From the NCBI RefSeq assembly GCF_932276165.1, contig NC_063991.1, positions 2,905,001 to 2,969,000 on the forward strand: a DNA stretch of 64,000 nucleotides, in the 5' to 3' direction. Both the position numbers and the translations under genes were made by a program. Positions 39,953 to 50,943 of the stretch are shown here, one piece after another; the first letter of the stretch is position 1; each line of letters begins with the position of its first letter. Source of the DNA: Plutella xylostella. Taxonomy: Eukaryota; Arthropoda; Insecta; Lepidoptera; Plutellidae. A model generated the notes under the pieces. The model searched no databases, was not told where the DNA came from, and worked only from the letters and a program-made list of their open reading frames with translations.

Positions 39953-40088
39953 AAGCTGCGTACAGACCGGCCAAAATAACGCCAACGAACGGGTTACGTT
40001 GACCTTCGTTACTGCAATCTGCCCTGTAAATATTATGTATGATAAATATCCATCGTTGGGCGTTCGTTGGGCCGATCTGTACGTAGCT
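39953..40088. mobile_element. Small MITE adjoining the previous one
   Basis: AAGCTGCGTACAGACCGGCC...AACGAACG on the left and CGTTCGTTGGGCCGATCTGT...AGCTT on the right are inverted repeats. The two MITEs are back to back without a spacer. Confidence 0.75.
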
Positions 40089-40617
40089 TTATGCCTTTTT
40101 TTGTGTTTTTCGCGTCTAATGCAGCGTCCACGACCTAAGTTCATTATAAAAGGCACAGTTTATACGTAGTTACTTATAAAACATGTATTTTTTTTCCAAA
40201 AACATATTAAAGTATCACACGATTTTACTTTTGGAATAATACATAAGGCACAACACTAATTACTTTGAGCAGAAAAAGTTATACATGTATGTTATATACC
40301 TAGCTAGTAGGGTACTGTTAAGTGTTAACAAAAAGGGTTTGTAAAACATGAATACGATATTGCAAAAAAAATGAATTTCTTATTAATTTCAAAAAGATGT
40401 CAAAAACAAAAGTGAGAACTTAAAAGAAAAAAAAATAGGATGCTTATTGATGGCTTTACCCATAGTCGTTATTAAACCATGTTTGTATCCTTCTAAATTT
40501 AGTACCCTGTTGGAATGATAAGTAATCTTAACCTAAAACCTGTCGTTATTTGGACAGAGTCGTACACATATTTATAGGTAAACAATATTTGTTGCCATCG
40601 TTACTACAACCAATAGC
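40089..40617. other. Non-coding gap
   Basis: AT-rich, with no recognised feature. Confidence 0.5.
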
Positions 40618-41115
40618 GTCTAGTACAGGTTTGATAATTTATCGAAAACTATAAAAGTTTACGTTTTCTCGCATACAAAGTGGCGCCTCTAGCGGAAACT
40701 ATCATGCGACTTTTGACTGAAAATGTATGCAGATTACAGAAGAAAACGTAAACTTTCATAGTTTTCAAAAATTGCAAAACCTTTACAAGACGGGCTGATA
40801 AAGAAACAATTTCAAAATGGCGGCCATTACATAGGTGGGAGGAGGAAATATTGACAGACAACCAAATATGGCGCGATGGGATGAGTCAGTCTGCAATTTT
40901 TATATAGCCGTTTTTAAATTTTCGATATTTAAGTTGATTTTTTGTAACGCTCAGACCGTCTAGTACGGGTTTTGCAATTTTTGAAAACGAAAAAAGTTTA
41001 GGTTTTCTTTTGTCATCTGCATACATTATCTGTCAAAAGTTTAATCATAGTTTCCGAGAAAACGTAAATTTTATAGTTTCCGAAAATCTAACAAACCTAT
41101 ACTAGAACTACTGTG
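40618..41115. mobile_element. Two copies of MITE family M4
   Basis: 40618-40796 and 40957-41115 share GTCTAGTAC.GGTTT, AAAACTATAAAAGTTTACGT and (in the first) AAAGTGGCGCCTCTAGCGG, with inverted ends. Related copies are at 43935-44240 (two) and 61563-61707. Confidence 0.75.
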
Positions 41116-41308
41116 CAATTTATAGGCACGGTATGGTGAGATTGCGTGTATTTTTATACATTCAATCCTAAATTTTTCATCTTATTTGTCAACTCACTTA
41201 AGTTATTGTTTAAAGTAGCAATCGACTTTTCTAGATCCGTCTTTTTGTTGAGCTTGTAGCCAGTTTGTATACTCTCCATCTGAAAAAGAGATATCGTTGA
41301 ATAACTTA

Positions 41309-41571
41309 GACGACCGAATGGCGTAGTGGTTAGTGACCCTGACTACTGAGCCGATGGTCCCGGGTTCGATTCCCGGCTGGGGCAGATATTTGTTTAAACA
41401 CAGATATTTGTTCTCGGGTCTTGGATGTGCCCGTAAAATGGCAATAGGCCCGCCCCCTATTACATTGGGACTAACATCACACTCTGGCGAAAAGTGGGTG
41501 CAGCAATGCACCTCTGCCTACCCCGCAAGGGAGTACATTAGTACAAGGCGTGAGTGCGTGTTTTTTTTTTT
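41309..41571 (+). mobile_element. SINE-B, full copy
   Basis: Shares its tRNA-like head (GACGACCGAATGGCGTAGTG) with SINE-A but has a different body: GTGCCCGTAAAATGGCAATAG, GGCGAAAAGTGGGTGCAGCA and a T-run tail. Confidence 0.9.
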
Positions 41572-41610
41572 AACTTAGATCAACGATATAGGAACAAGAT
41601 GGTGGTGTAA

Positions 41611-41808
41611 GCGGTGGTAGCTCATTCGGATAAGCACCCACTTCTCACGCCAGAGATGAGGGTTCTAATCCCGGCGCTGACATGTACCAATGAGTCCTTT
41701 GGTATTTAAGTGCAATGTATACCATCGCTCTTACGGTGAAGGAAAACATCGTGAGGAAACCTGACATCATCACTCTAGAAACCTAGATGTGTACCCTAAG
41801 TGCATTGT
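41611..41808 (+). mobile_element. SINE-C, full copy
   Basis: Head GCGGTGGTAGCTCATTCGG, then CCGGCGCTGACATGTACCAA, AAGGAAAACATCGTGAGG and AGATGTGTACCCTAAGTGC. Immediately followed by a SINE-A. Confidence 0.88.
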
Positions 41809-41811
41809 TAT

Positions 41812-42065
41812 GACGACCGAATGGCGTAGTGGTTAGTGACCTGACTACTGAGCCGATGGTCCCGGGTTCGATTCCCGGCTGGGGCAGATATTTGTTTAAA
41901 GACAGATATTTGTACTCGGGTCTTGGGTATTGATATTTATATTTAGTGTGTATCTATCTATGTATTTGTGTAGATATATCAGCTGTCCGACACCCATAAC
42001 ACAGGTTCTGCCTAGCTTGGGGTCGGATGGCCGTGTGTGAGATGTCCCCACATATTTATTTATTT
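41812..42065 (+). mobile_element. SINE-A, full copy
   Basis: Nearly identical to 23702-23957. Its (ATTT)n tail ends seven bases from the stop codon of the convergent REXO4-like gene, so it probably lies in that gene's 3' UTR. Confidence 0.9.
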
Positions 42066-42071
42066 TATTTT

Positions 42072-43320
42072 TTATTCATTCAAAAACTTGGTTGTTTCAA
42101 AATCAGCAAAGTTACTCACATGTTTAAGAGTACTGTTAAGATAATGATTAGCGTTATCCAAATCATTAGCCAGTAGCACCTCAGCATAAGTTAGATCTTC
42201 AGTTGAAACGACAGACGGTATCATTACTTTAGAACTTTCAAACGCTTTGGTATCATTACCGATACAACCATTTTTATAATTAAATCCGTTATTTCCTTCA
42301 TTTGTTATTCCATTTACATAACTTTCATTTGAATGATTTCCGTTTTTCACAGTTGAAGTCATTGGTTTTGTGTTTTTACCATCCATTTTGTTTCGTTGTC
42401 TGTAACTTAATTTCGTTTCTTTTGCAACTTCTGGTGTCTTTTCATCGTTGGTTGGTTCGTTTTCATCTGTAGAACCTTCTTGTTGTTTCTGAAAAGAAAG
42501 AAAATATAAAAGTTTACAAGTGAAGCTCTTTTCATGACTGTCATTTGTTATTATGGGGGGCTAGTAATAACAAATGCTCATGAAAAGAGCATACGTCTTT
42601 TCGTTACTGGTCGGTGGGTACATTCGGGTGCTTATATAGACAATCGGGTTCAATTCGGGCTCACTCACGGAGCATTTCACGGATTTTTAAATGTCATGAG
42701 CGCTTTCGCATAATCAGGTTACCGGTACAGCTAGATACAGGGAACCCGATTCTCTATGTAAGCACCCTTCCGCCTGTCATCCTTTAGCACATGTCTCACC
42801 TCTGCCAGATGCTTGTAGTAGGCACACTCCGCTCTGCTGTAAGAAGATTTATTCAGCCACACACTATCACTCTTCAAAATTTTTGATTTCGAATCTGAAA
42901 TAGATAATTATTATTATATTAGCTTGATATAATATGTAACGCTAACTTTGCAAGGGTTTAAGGTTAAACGCAAGTATAACTAGCGCCAGCACTTGAAAAA
43001 AAAACATAACTTTCGTTTTGCCGAAAACTGCCACGTTTCACGACCTCTTAATGCTAATTTAAATTTTTAGAACCTATCTCTCTCAATACCCAGTACCTAG
43101 GCTGTAGAAGCCTAAGTGCCAATTTCCCCATAGTCGGTTATCTAACCAATAGGGATTGATTTATAAATTATAGCTGTTCCCGCGCGCTTCGCTTCGCCTT
43201 AAAAAGTTTTCCCGTGGGAATTCCGGGATAAAAAGTAGCCTATGTTCTTTCCCAGGGTCTAAACCGTATGTATACCAAATTTCATTCAAATCCGTTCAGT
43301 AGTTTTGGCGTGAAAGAGTA

Positions 43321-43351
<31 letters not shown>

Positions 43352-46300
43352 CAGTTACTTTCGCATTTATAATATTAGTTAGGATGTCATCTCCATATAA
43401 AATGACCGATGTGTCAAAAGTCAACCACTACTCCCTGGTTATGCTCTAACCGACTATGGAGAAATTGGCACTTAGTTGTTTCCGCCAGAAACGGCCATTT
43501 TTAATGATAGTGACTCACACTTCTACATTATGGGAACTGGGTAGGTGGGTCGTGATGCAGGTGGACATTCCGAAATACATAAATACAATTAAATTCAACT
43601 CACTAATGTCTATTTGGTTTTCCAAAGACGCTTCCCATTCTTCGGCCAGCACCTGATACAGTTGCATGGAGGTTATAGCGTCGACTGTAGAGTCGTGCTC
43701 TCCTGTCTGTATCTCTAAATTGAGGAGGTTTTTGGCCAGCGTCTTCAATGATGGTGTTTTACCATTATTGTACTGGAAAAACAGTTTCTTTAAAACTAAA
43801 ATTATCATGCAAAAAATGTGAAAGAAGTCTTTTTTGACTTTCTTATGACTTATGCTTATGACTCATGATGTTCCGAGGTAAGGGGATGGTAGAAGTGAAT
43901 AATCTTCAAGCCATGCCCAGAAGCAATACAATATGTCTAGTAAAGGTTTGAGAGTTAGTCGAAAACTATAAAAGTTTACGTTTTCTCGCCAACAAAGTAG
44001 CGCCTCCAGCGGAGATTATCATTAACTTTTTGACAGATAATGTATGCAGACTGTCTAGTACGAGTTTTGCAATTTTTTTGAAAACGAAAAAAGTTTCGGT
44101 TTCCTTTTGTCATCTGCATACATTATCTGTCAAAATTATATCATAGTTTCCGCTAGAGGCGCCACTTTGTATGCGATAAAACGTTAACTTTTATAGTTTT
44201 CGATAAACTATCAAACCTGTACTAGACGGGCAGATGACAGAAAAAAACGTAACATTTTTCGTTTTCGCAAATTGCAAAACAGGCTCCGGGAATGCAGGTT
44301 AAAAACATCAATCAAACCTATGAACACTCAATATAGATAGACCAACATCACCAAGGGTTAACTGGTAGAAAATGCTACTAGCAACAAGTTCGCCTTTGTA
44401 CAAATTTACTTTGAGCAATTAAGAATTTAATTATAATTATTATTATTAATCATTATGATCAAACTTACTCTTCTCAAGGGCAAGTACACAGCAGTATCCC
44501 GTTTCAGTACATGTGGGTGTCTCAGGAAGAGCACATTAAAATCATTGTTAAGGCTGTGACCGACCACCATCTTTCCATTCAAAATGGCCGCCACCTCTTT
44601 CTGCACCGTGAAGAAATCCTCACCGTTTAACATGTCCTCCTCTCTTATACCGCTTACTCGAGTATTGTATGTCCAAATCTTTAAAAAAAACCCACTAATA
44701 TTATAAAGGCGAAAGTTTGTGAGTGTACAATAATATGTTACTTCATCACTCTTTGTCAATGTTTGTATTATATACTCACAATTAGCACTCAGAATTGATG
44801 AGCAGCACAGGTTAGGCTCATGGAAGGTCCAGACTGAAGATCTTCAATCTACCCACATTCACTATTATTGTCTTACACTAATATACCCCATATGTCAATA
44901 CACTACATGCCTTCCCCTCGAGATATGTGGTACACTTCACTTTATATTTTCACTTAACACTAATTAATTGTCACTTTCACAATCACTGTTTTGTTTCACT
45001 TACTATCTACCTATTTCCTAACTAATGCTAACATGGCTGCTATAATGGTATTTAATCTACTGAGTCTCTACATCCATATCAAGAGGCTCTATGTTATCTA
45101 AATCACTATCATCAATGTCTTCCATGACATATTTCTTTTGAGGTTGTGGAGATGTTGGTGGAGATTCACGGATTCTCTTGGTTCTGGCTGTATCTGATGT
45201 TACTTTAGGACTTTGATGTATGATGACATCTGCTGGCCCTGATACTCCAATGATTTCAGCCCATTGTTCTCGCGGTGGTAAGGATATGATATCTCTTCCA
45301 TCTTCACTCTGTGTCCGCTGTACAATTGTGTCTTGTGGGACATCCTCGTGTTCCTCCCCACCAAGAGCAGTGACCATCTGATTGATATGTCTTGTTAACA
45401 ATTTGCCATTCCATTTAACTAAATAACGACATACTCCGACTCTCTTCTCTACAATGCCCTTCAGCCAACGAGGATTTCCACAATAATTTCTAACGTAGAC
45501 AGCTTGGCCTACTTCAAAGCTTCTTACTTTTGTATTTTCGTTGCTTTCCATGGTGTCATTGTTTTTGTTGTTTTTGTATGATAAGGGATTCAGATTATCG
45601 AAAATTGTTCTAAATCTTCTATTATTTAGCATTTCAGCTGGTGTGGTTTCCGTAACCGTATTTGGAGTAGATCTTAGTCCATATAATATTTTGGGGAGTT
45701 TCACATTCCATGGCTCTGATGTCTGCTTTTTCAGTTTATTCTTTATAACTTGAACTGTTCGTTCAGCTTGACCATTAGAAGCCGGATGATAAGGCGCTAC
45801 TAATATCTGTTTAATACCATTTTTTACTAAATATTCTTTGAATTCTTTAGATATAAAACTTCTTCCATTGTCACTGACAAGACAATCTGGCAATCCTTGT
45901 TCAGCAAATATTTGACGAAGTTCCTTTATTAAAGTGGCACTACTTAAATCATTAACCACCTTAACTTCAGGCCATTTTGAATAGGCATCTATCAATATTA
46001 GGAACATTTTACCCTGAAATGGTCCTGCGTAATCTACGTGTAGCCTAGACCAGGGCTTGTCTGGTCTGATCCAGTGATGTGTTACTTTAGGCGGCATGTT
46101 TCTGTGTTCAGCACAGGTATCACATTTCTTCACCATGTCTTCAATTTGCTTGTCCAACGCAGGCCACCAAAAATAACTTCTAGCCAATGCCTTTGTTATG
46201 ACAATGCCGTCATGATTCCCGTGTAGTTCTTCAAGTACCGTAGACCACATTATTTCAGGTAAAACCACTCTACTACCCCATAGAATGCATCCTTGGTATG

Positions 46301-49300
46301 TAGATAGTTCCTCTCGTTTTTGCCAGTATACTTTAAATTCATTTTCTACTTTAGCAGGCCATCCATTTCTTATCCAATACATTATTTTACTAAGTATCTT
46401 GTCTTTCCTTGTCAACCGTGCGACTTCTAAAGCTGACAAATCTAGTGCTATTGGGGTTTCTTCTATCAATAGAACGCCCAAGTACTCTTCATCTTCCGTA
46501 TGTTCTTCTGTATTTGACGGCCAACGGCTTAATGCATCAGCATTGCCAATTTTTTTGCCTTCAACATATTCAATTTCATAATCATATGAATTAAGAAGTA
46601 GTGCCCAACGGAGCATCCTAGGTGATATTATATTTGGTATTGGTTTCCTCGGATTAAATATACCCAATAACGGTTTATGATCAGTTTTGATCAAAACTTT
46701 CCTTCCACTTATAAATTGGTGAAACTTCTTCAGTCCAAATATGATCGCCGCAGCTTCTTTGTCAACTTGCGCGTAGTTGCGTTCATGTACATTTAACGTT
46801 CTTGAAGCAAACATTATGGGCCTTATTGAACCATCGTTCATTTCATGTTCTAATACAGCTCCTAACCCATATTGAGAAGCATCACACGAAAGTATTAGCT
46901 TTTTCTTCATATCATAGTGGACTAATGTGTCTTTACTCGACAACATTCTCTTCAACTTTTCAAAGGCTTCTTGGTGCTCTTTATTCCACTTCCATGCAGC
47001 ATCTTTTTCCAATAATCTATATAGTGGTTCTGCTACAGTAGCTTTGTGCGGTATAAATCTATCATAGAAGTTTAGCAATCCTAAGAAAGCTTGCAACTCT
47101 TTGATGTTTTTAGGTGCTTGTGTCTTATCAATCGCATGAATTTTCTCTTCACATGGGTGAATACCAAATTCATCGATGATGAAGCCTAAGAACTCGACAC
47201 TCTTCACAGCAAACATACATTTACTTTTGTTAACCCGAAGTCCTGCCTTTTGTAGTCTTTGCAGCACCATTTCTAATCTTTGGTCGTGTTGCTCTACATT
47301 TTTTCCGCAAAGTACCACATCGTCTAATAATATTGATACCCCAGGAATGCCAGCCAGTAATGATGTCATAAGCCTTTGAAAAATTCCAGGACATGCTTTA
47401 ATTCCTTGACTTAATCTTTTCATTTTGTAGAGTCCTTTAGGTGTATTTAATGTGAGTAACCTTGATGTTGGTTCGTCTACTACCACTTGCGTATAAGCTC
47501 GCTCCAAATCAATTTTTGAAAATAATATCCCTCCTTGTAATTCTGCAAAAGCTTCATTTAGGGTCGGAAGTGGGTATGTATCTGTATCAATAGCGGAATT
47601 TACAGTAGACCTATAGTCTCCGCACAGCCTCACTCCACCATTTGATTTCAGTACCGGCACAATGGGTGTGGCCCACTCTGCGTGAGGCGTCGGCTCTAAC
47701 ACATCATCCGCTACTAAAGTCTCTATCTCTTTGATGACACGTTCTTTTATAGCAAATGGTATTGGCCTACTCTTCAAAAATTTCGGCATACTTCCCTCTC
47801 TTGGTATAATACTAACAACAGGTCCAGTATATTTCCCTAATCCTTCTTGAAATACTTCTCTATATTTTTGTAATAAATTTAATACTTTATTACAGTCAAC
47901 TCTCACACTGTTTATTCCATATAACTGAATTTTCAATGCAGCAAACCAGTTTCGGCCAATTAAACTTGGTCCGTTTCCTTGAGCAATATAAACTGTGAGG
48001 TTTTCATTAATATCTTTGTAGCAAACGTTCAATGATATTTTCCCTAATAATTGCAATTTACTGTCAGTCCATGTTTTTAGTGCTATGTCTACCATTTCTA
48101 ATTTAGGCAATTTTCCATCAAAAATGAGTCTGGCCGTCGCTTCACTTATAATTGTAAAAGCACAACCTGAATCAACCTCCATCTCTATTTGTTTTTTATT
48201 CAACATAACTTGTATCATGAAGGCTGCAATTCTCTCCTGTTTTATTAAATTAACCTGTTCTTCATAAAGACCATTACAGTTAGAATTCATTGTATCATTA
48301 TTCTTTGATGATTTGCTCATACAAACTGACTCTATATGCCCTACTTTTCCACAAAAGTTACATTTGCTCCAACGGAACCTACAATATCCACCATCTTTTT
48401 TCCCACAGCGAAAACATGATTTATCCATAGGTTTTTGAAATTTTTTACTTGTTATTTTATTTACTTCCATAGGTTCCTCCATTATATCCACAGTTGGACG
48501 TGATCCCGATGAAACAATAATATTCGAGTCAACATTTGCTGTTTCATGAGATACTGCCATTTCACAAGCTTGTTCGAATGTTAACTGACCCTGCTGTAAT
48601 AACTTCCTTTGTATGTCCTTATCCAGAATACCACAAACCAACCTATCTCTTAGAGTACGATTCAACTCAGTAAAGTTACAATGAATACTCAATTTCCTCA
48701 GTTGTGCAATGTAATCCCTTATCATTTCCCCCTCTTCTTGATTCCTAGTATGAAATTTGTATGATTGTACAATCTCATTAGGTGTCGGGTGAAAATGATT
48801 GTCTAATTTTGATTTGATTGTTGTAAAAGTAACCTCACTTATTTTTGATGGGGCTATCAGTGATATTATCAAATCATACAAATCAGGGCCGCCTGAAGCA
48901 AGTAAATTAGCCTTCTTAATTGAATCATCCACAATACCTGCAGCTTGTAGGGCAAAAGAGAACCTTTCAATATAATTTTCCCAACAGCCATGTGCTACAT
49001 CAAACTCACCCAACTTTACTGCACTCATTTTGCCGAATATCACACTGATTATATGCAACACTTATTTGTAAACACAATTATCACACTATTTTACGTTTTT
49101 CTCTCGTCGCCACTATTATATACTCACAATTAGCACTCAGAATTGATGAGCAGCACAGGTTAGGCTCATGGAAGGTCCAGACTGAAGATCTTCAATCTAC
49201 CCACATTCACTATTATTGTCTTACACTAATATACCCCATATGTCAATACACTACAGTTTGTTATTTATATTTTAAGTAGGATTAAGGCCCAGTTTAGCGA

Positions 49301-50534
49301 TACGCAGTTAAGATCATAACAAGGGACTAGTTCATAAAATATAATATGTCATCTTAATATTAAATTCTTAACAGTGTCAAAAGTCAACAACAAATCCCTG
49401 GTTATGATCTAACCAAGTATAGCAAAACTGGGCCTTAAACTTTTGTATGTTCTAAGATTGTTTTTACCTTTGTTCTAGCTTTAACAAACTTATCATAAAT
49501 ACATTCGAGGTTTTCATCCACGATGGATACCCTTCCCACTATATTAGCCGATTGATTCTTTGGGGGCTCAACATAGCCACCAACTGTCTCGCAGTCTAGA
49601 GCTACAAATCTCAACTGACTAATATTTGGCTTTGTTTCTATGGCACTCCGATCAGTTGTGTATAGAATCTGTAAGAAATTATTCAGTTTGAATCATTGAT
49701 AACCATAATGAAATTGTTTAAAAGGTTTCATACTTCAAAAGGTAAAAATGTAATCCATATTTATATCTCTTAAAAATAACATTATTATTCTATATGGCTA
49801 CTAATTATACAATAAACGCAGCACAGGATCAAAGGGTGTGGAAGCAAAAAGGGGAGACCTTTACCCAGCAGTGTAAAATAAATAGGCTTTAAAAAAAGAA
49901 CAATAAAATTTTGCTGGTTAAAATCTTTAGAAAACAAAAATGAAGTAAAACTACATACTGGGGGTTCAGCTAACACAATACCGTTTGGCAGAATAAAGTA
50001 TGGCCGCTGTTCTTCGGGAATATGACTGTACTTCTGACTGAATTCATTGAATTGTCTAATCTTTCTCTGCTTCTTGGATTCCCTTTCTTCCTTAGTCATT
50101 TCTCTTTTCGCTTTCTTCCTTTGTGCTCTAGTTTTATCTTTGTCTTTCTTTGGAGCTGCTTGTTTTTGGGGAACTGGATTTTCAACTACATTAATAACTT
50201 CATCATTGACAGGCCTTCTGCATCCCTGTGTTGGCTGAAGCGTAACCCTGGGGTCCTTTGATTGTTGTATAGGCGCTAAGTTTTGGTCAACCGGCCTCCT
50301 TTGAACAGCATTATTTCCACGCTTTGGTTGATACCTGTAGTGCCCATTTGAGTTCGAATTGTAATAGTAAAACGATCGACGATTCGGTGCCGTAGGGCCA
50401 ACTGTTTCTGCACGATTTTCGAGATTTGGGTCCACTTCACGGGTAATTTTGGTTGCTCGGTTTCCTCTTGGTGTATTACGGCTATTGGCTCTGTTTCTGC
50501 TATCGCCGCCGCTGCCAGGAAGTCTATTCTCCAT
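42072..50534 (-). CDS. REXO4/ISG20-like DEDDh exonuclease, paralogue with C-terminal extension
   Basis: Six exons join in phase: 49959-50534, 49468-49668, 44469-44678, 43604-43772, 42800-42894 and 42072-42488, giving about 555 residues. The first exon encodes a long Asn/Arg/Lys-rich region (KKAKREMTKEERESKKQRK, likely nuclear). The exonuclease spans exons 2-4: FVALDCETVG (Met of DCEM replaced by Thr), RVSIVDENLECIYDKFV, VSGIREEDMLNGE, VVGHSLNNDF and GEHDSTVDAITSM, so all DEDDh residues are kept. Exons 5-6 add an Asn/Ser/Thr-rich tail with no known domain, ending HVSNFADFETTKFLNE. It resembles the REXO4 gene 5 kb away and also ISG20L2-type proteins. Intron 2 contains an intact Gypsy element (44766-49255). 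The exon structure is by eye from splice consensus and homology. Confidence 0.85.
42626..42767. mobile_element. MITE family M5, copy 1
   Basis: GGGTGCTTATATAGACAATCGGGTT on the left and AACCCGATTCTCTATGTAAG plus CACCC on the right. A second copy is at 59001-59161. It lies in intron 5 of the REXO4-like gene. Confidence 0.8.
43119..43475. mobile_element. MITE family M6 split by a Lep1-like Helitron
   Basis: Ends AAGTGCCAATTTCCCCATAG and CTATGGAGAAATTGGCACTT are inverted repeats. The interior (GTCAACCACTACTCCCTGGTT) matches 58664-58808 and, more distantly, 49283-49436. A reverse Lep1 (43170-43384) interrupts it. Confidence 0.8.
43170..43384 (-). mobile_element. Lep1-like Helitron, reverse copy inside M6
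   Basis: Reads TAGCTGTTCCCGCGCGCTTC through (GACA)n to TTATAATATTAGTTAGGA. Confidence 0.88.
43935..44240. mobile_element. Two adjacent or nested M4 MITE copies
   Basis: GTCTAGTAAAGGTTTGAGAG and a second GTCTAGTACGAGTTTTGC start near 44053. Both share GGCGCC..CT, CATAGTTTCCGC and AAAACTATAAAAGTTTACG with 40618-41115. They lie in intron 3 of the REXO4-like gene. Confidence 0.7.
44766..44907 (-). repeat. 3' LTR of element B
   Basis: 142 bp, apparently identical to 49114-49255, with the polypurine tract at about 44908-44919. Confidence 0.95.
45057..49028 (-). CDS. Gag-Pol polyprotein of Gypsy element B, single frame
   Basis: 1323 residues from the ATG at 49028 (MSAVKLGEFD); the frame opens further upstream at GTG. 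Domains in order are a Gag capsid-like region, two Cys/His knuckles (CFRCGKKDGGYC, CNFCGKVGHIESVC), an aspartic protease with VDSGCAFTII, reverse transcriptase, RNase H starting CDASQYGLGAVL, and integrase with an HHCC motif (ending CDTCAEH) and the DDE core (VDYAGPF, SDNGRSF). The RT catalytic box reads LLDD rather than the usual YxDD, with both Asp kept. Gag and Pol are fused without a frameshift, as in the Mag/K02A2.6-like type; the lineage is inferred from this and from motif wording. Confidence 0.93.
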   Translation of the reverse strand: MSAVKLGEFDVAHGCWENYIERFSFALQAAGIVDDSIKKANLLASGGPDLYDLIISLIAPSKISEVTFTTIKSKLDNHFHPTPNEIVQSYKFHTRNQEEGEMIRDYIAQLRKLSIHCNFTELNRTLRDRLVCGILDKDIQRKLLQQGQLTFEQACEMAVSHETANVDSNIIVSSGSRPTVDIMEEPMEVNKITSKKFQKPMDKSCFRCGKKDGGYCRFRWSKCNFCGKVGHIESVCMSKSSKNNDTMNSNCNGLYEEQVNLIKQERIAAFMIQVMLNKKQIEMEVDSGCAFTIISEATARLIFDGKLPKLEMVDIALKTWTDSKLQLLGKISLNVCYKDINENLTVYIAQGNGPSLIGRNWFAALKIQLYGINSVRVDCNKVLNLLQKYREVFQEGLGKYTGPVVSIIPREGSMPKFLKSRPIPFAIKERVIKEIETLVADDVLEPTPHAEWATPIVPVLKSNGGVRLCGDYRSTVNSAIDTDTYPLPTLNEAFAELQGGILFSKIDLERAYTQVVVDEPTSRLLTLNTPKGLYKMKRLSQGIKACPGIFQRLMTSLLAGIPGVSILLDDVVLCGKNVEQHDQRLEMVLQRLQKAGLRVNKSKCMFAVKSVEFLGFIIDEFGIHPCEEKIHAIDKTQAPKNIKELQAFLGLLNFYDRFIPHKATVAEPLYRLLEKDAAWKWNKEHQEAFEKLKRMLSSKDTLVHYDMKKKLILSCDASQYGLGAVLEHEMNDGSIRPIMFASRTLNVHERNYAQVDKEAAAIIFGLKKFHQFISGRKVLIKTDHKPLLGIFNPRKPIPNIISPRMLRWALLLNSYDYEIEYVEGKKIGNADALSRWPSNTEEHTEDEEYLGVLLIEETPIALDLSALEVARLTRKDKILSKIMYWIRNGWPAKVENEFKVYWQKREELSTYQGCILWGSRVVLPEIMWSTVLEELHGNHDGIVITKALARSYFWWPALDKQIEDMVKKCDTCAEHRNMPPKVTHHWIRPDKPWSRLHVDYAGPFQGKMFLILIDAYSKWPEVKVVNDLSSATLIKELRQIFAEQGLPDCLVSDNGRSFISKEFKEYLVKNGIKQILVAPYHPASNGQAERTVQVIKNKLKKQTSEPWNVKLPKILYGLRSTPNTVTETTPAEMLNNRRFRTIFDNLNPLSYKNNKNNDTMESNENTKVRSFEVGQAVYVRNYCGNPRWLKGIVEKRVGVCRYLVKWNGKLLTRHINQMVTALGGEEHEDVPQDTIVQRTQSEDGRDIISLPPREQWAEIIGVSGPADVIIHQSPKVTSDTARTKRIRESPPTSPQPQKKYVMEDIDDSDLDNIEPLDMDVETQ
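49114..49255 (-). repeat. 5' LTR of element B
   Basis: 142 bp, upstream of gag. One of the shortest LTR types for an intact Gypsy element. Confidence 0.95.
49283..49436. mobile_element. MITE related to family M6
   Basis: Ends AAGGCCCAGTTTAGCGATAC and AGCAAAACTGGGCCTT are inverted repeats. The interior GTGTCAAAAGTCAACAACAA and CCCTGGTTATGATCTAACC match M6. It lies in intron 2, 32 bp from the exon at 49468. Confidence 0.75.
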
Positions 50535-50770
50535 TTTGATTGCGTTTTTGAGCTACACAATCAAGTATTGCGCTGAAAATATTAACTTTAAAACAAAGAA
50601 AAACACTCGAAACTCTCGAAAGATAACGGCGAAAACAAAACATATCATAGACACAACATTTTTACTTTTAAATATTTTGAACCATAGATAAATAATTATG
50701 CCTCATTTACAAGCTGACAAGCAGCAAGTAAAATAGAGGGCTCCTTTTTAAGAAAATCAAGCCGCACGCT

Positions 50771-50943
50771 AAAAAGATGAAAACAACGCCCAATGTTTAT
50801 GAAAAGTATCGCAGGCGGGGACCAGCAGACGGTTACCATTTAGCTGAATGTTACTTAGGTTTAGGAAACCTTGTGTGGCGGTCAAGTTGGTCCCCGCCTG
50901 CGATACTTTCCATTAACATTGGGCCTTGTTTTCATATTTTTAG
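50771..50943. mobile_element. MITE with ~55-bp inverted repeats
   Basis: TAAAAAGATGAAAACAACGCC...AGTATCGCAGGCGGGGACCA on the left is mirrored by TGGTCCCCGCCTGCGATACT...TTTTCATATTTTTA on the right. Confidence 0.85.

Larger units (their letters stand above)
44766..49255 (-). mobile_element. Complete Ty3/Gypsy LTR retrotransposon (element B)
   Basis: Short 142-bp LTRs at 44766-44907 and 49114-49255 (constant offset 4348) look identical by eye. GTTTG flanks both ends (44761-44765, 49256-49260). On the minus strand the LTR runs TGTAGTGTATTGACATATGG to GTGAGTATATAATA. The primer-binding region GTGGCGACGAGAG follows the 5' LTR, and the purine tract GAGGGGAAGGCA precedes the 3' LTR. One uninterrupted gag-pol frame suggests a young, possibly active copy. 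It sits in intron 2 of the REXO4-like gene in the same orientation. Confidence 0.95.

Noticed and set aside
50449..50691. 80-codon frame opposite the first exon of the REXO4-like gene
   Set aside because: It is an antisense shadow of the coding exon extending into the 5' flank.
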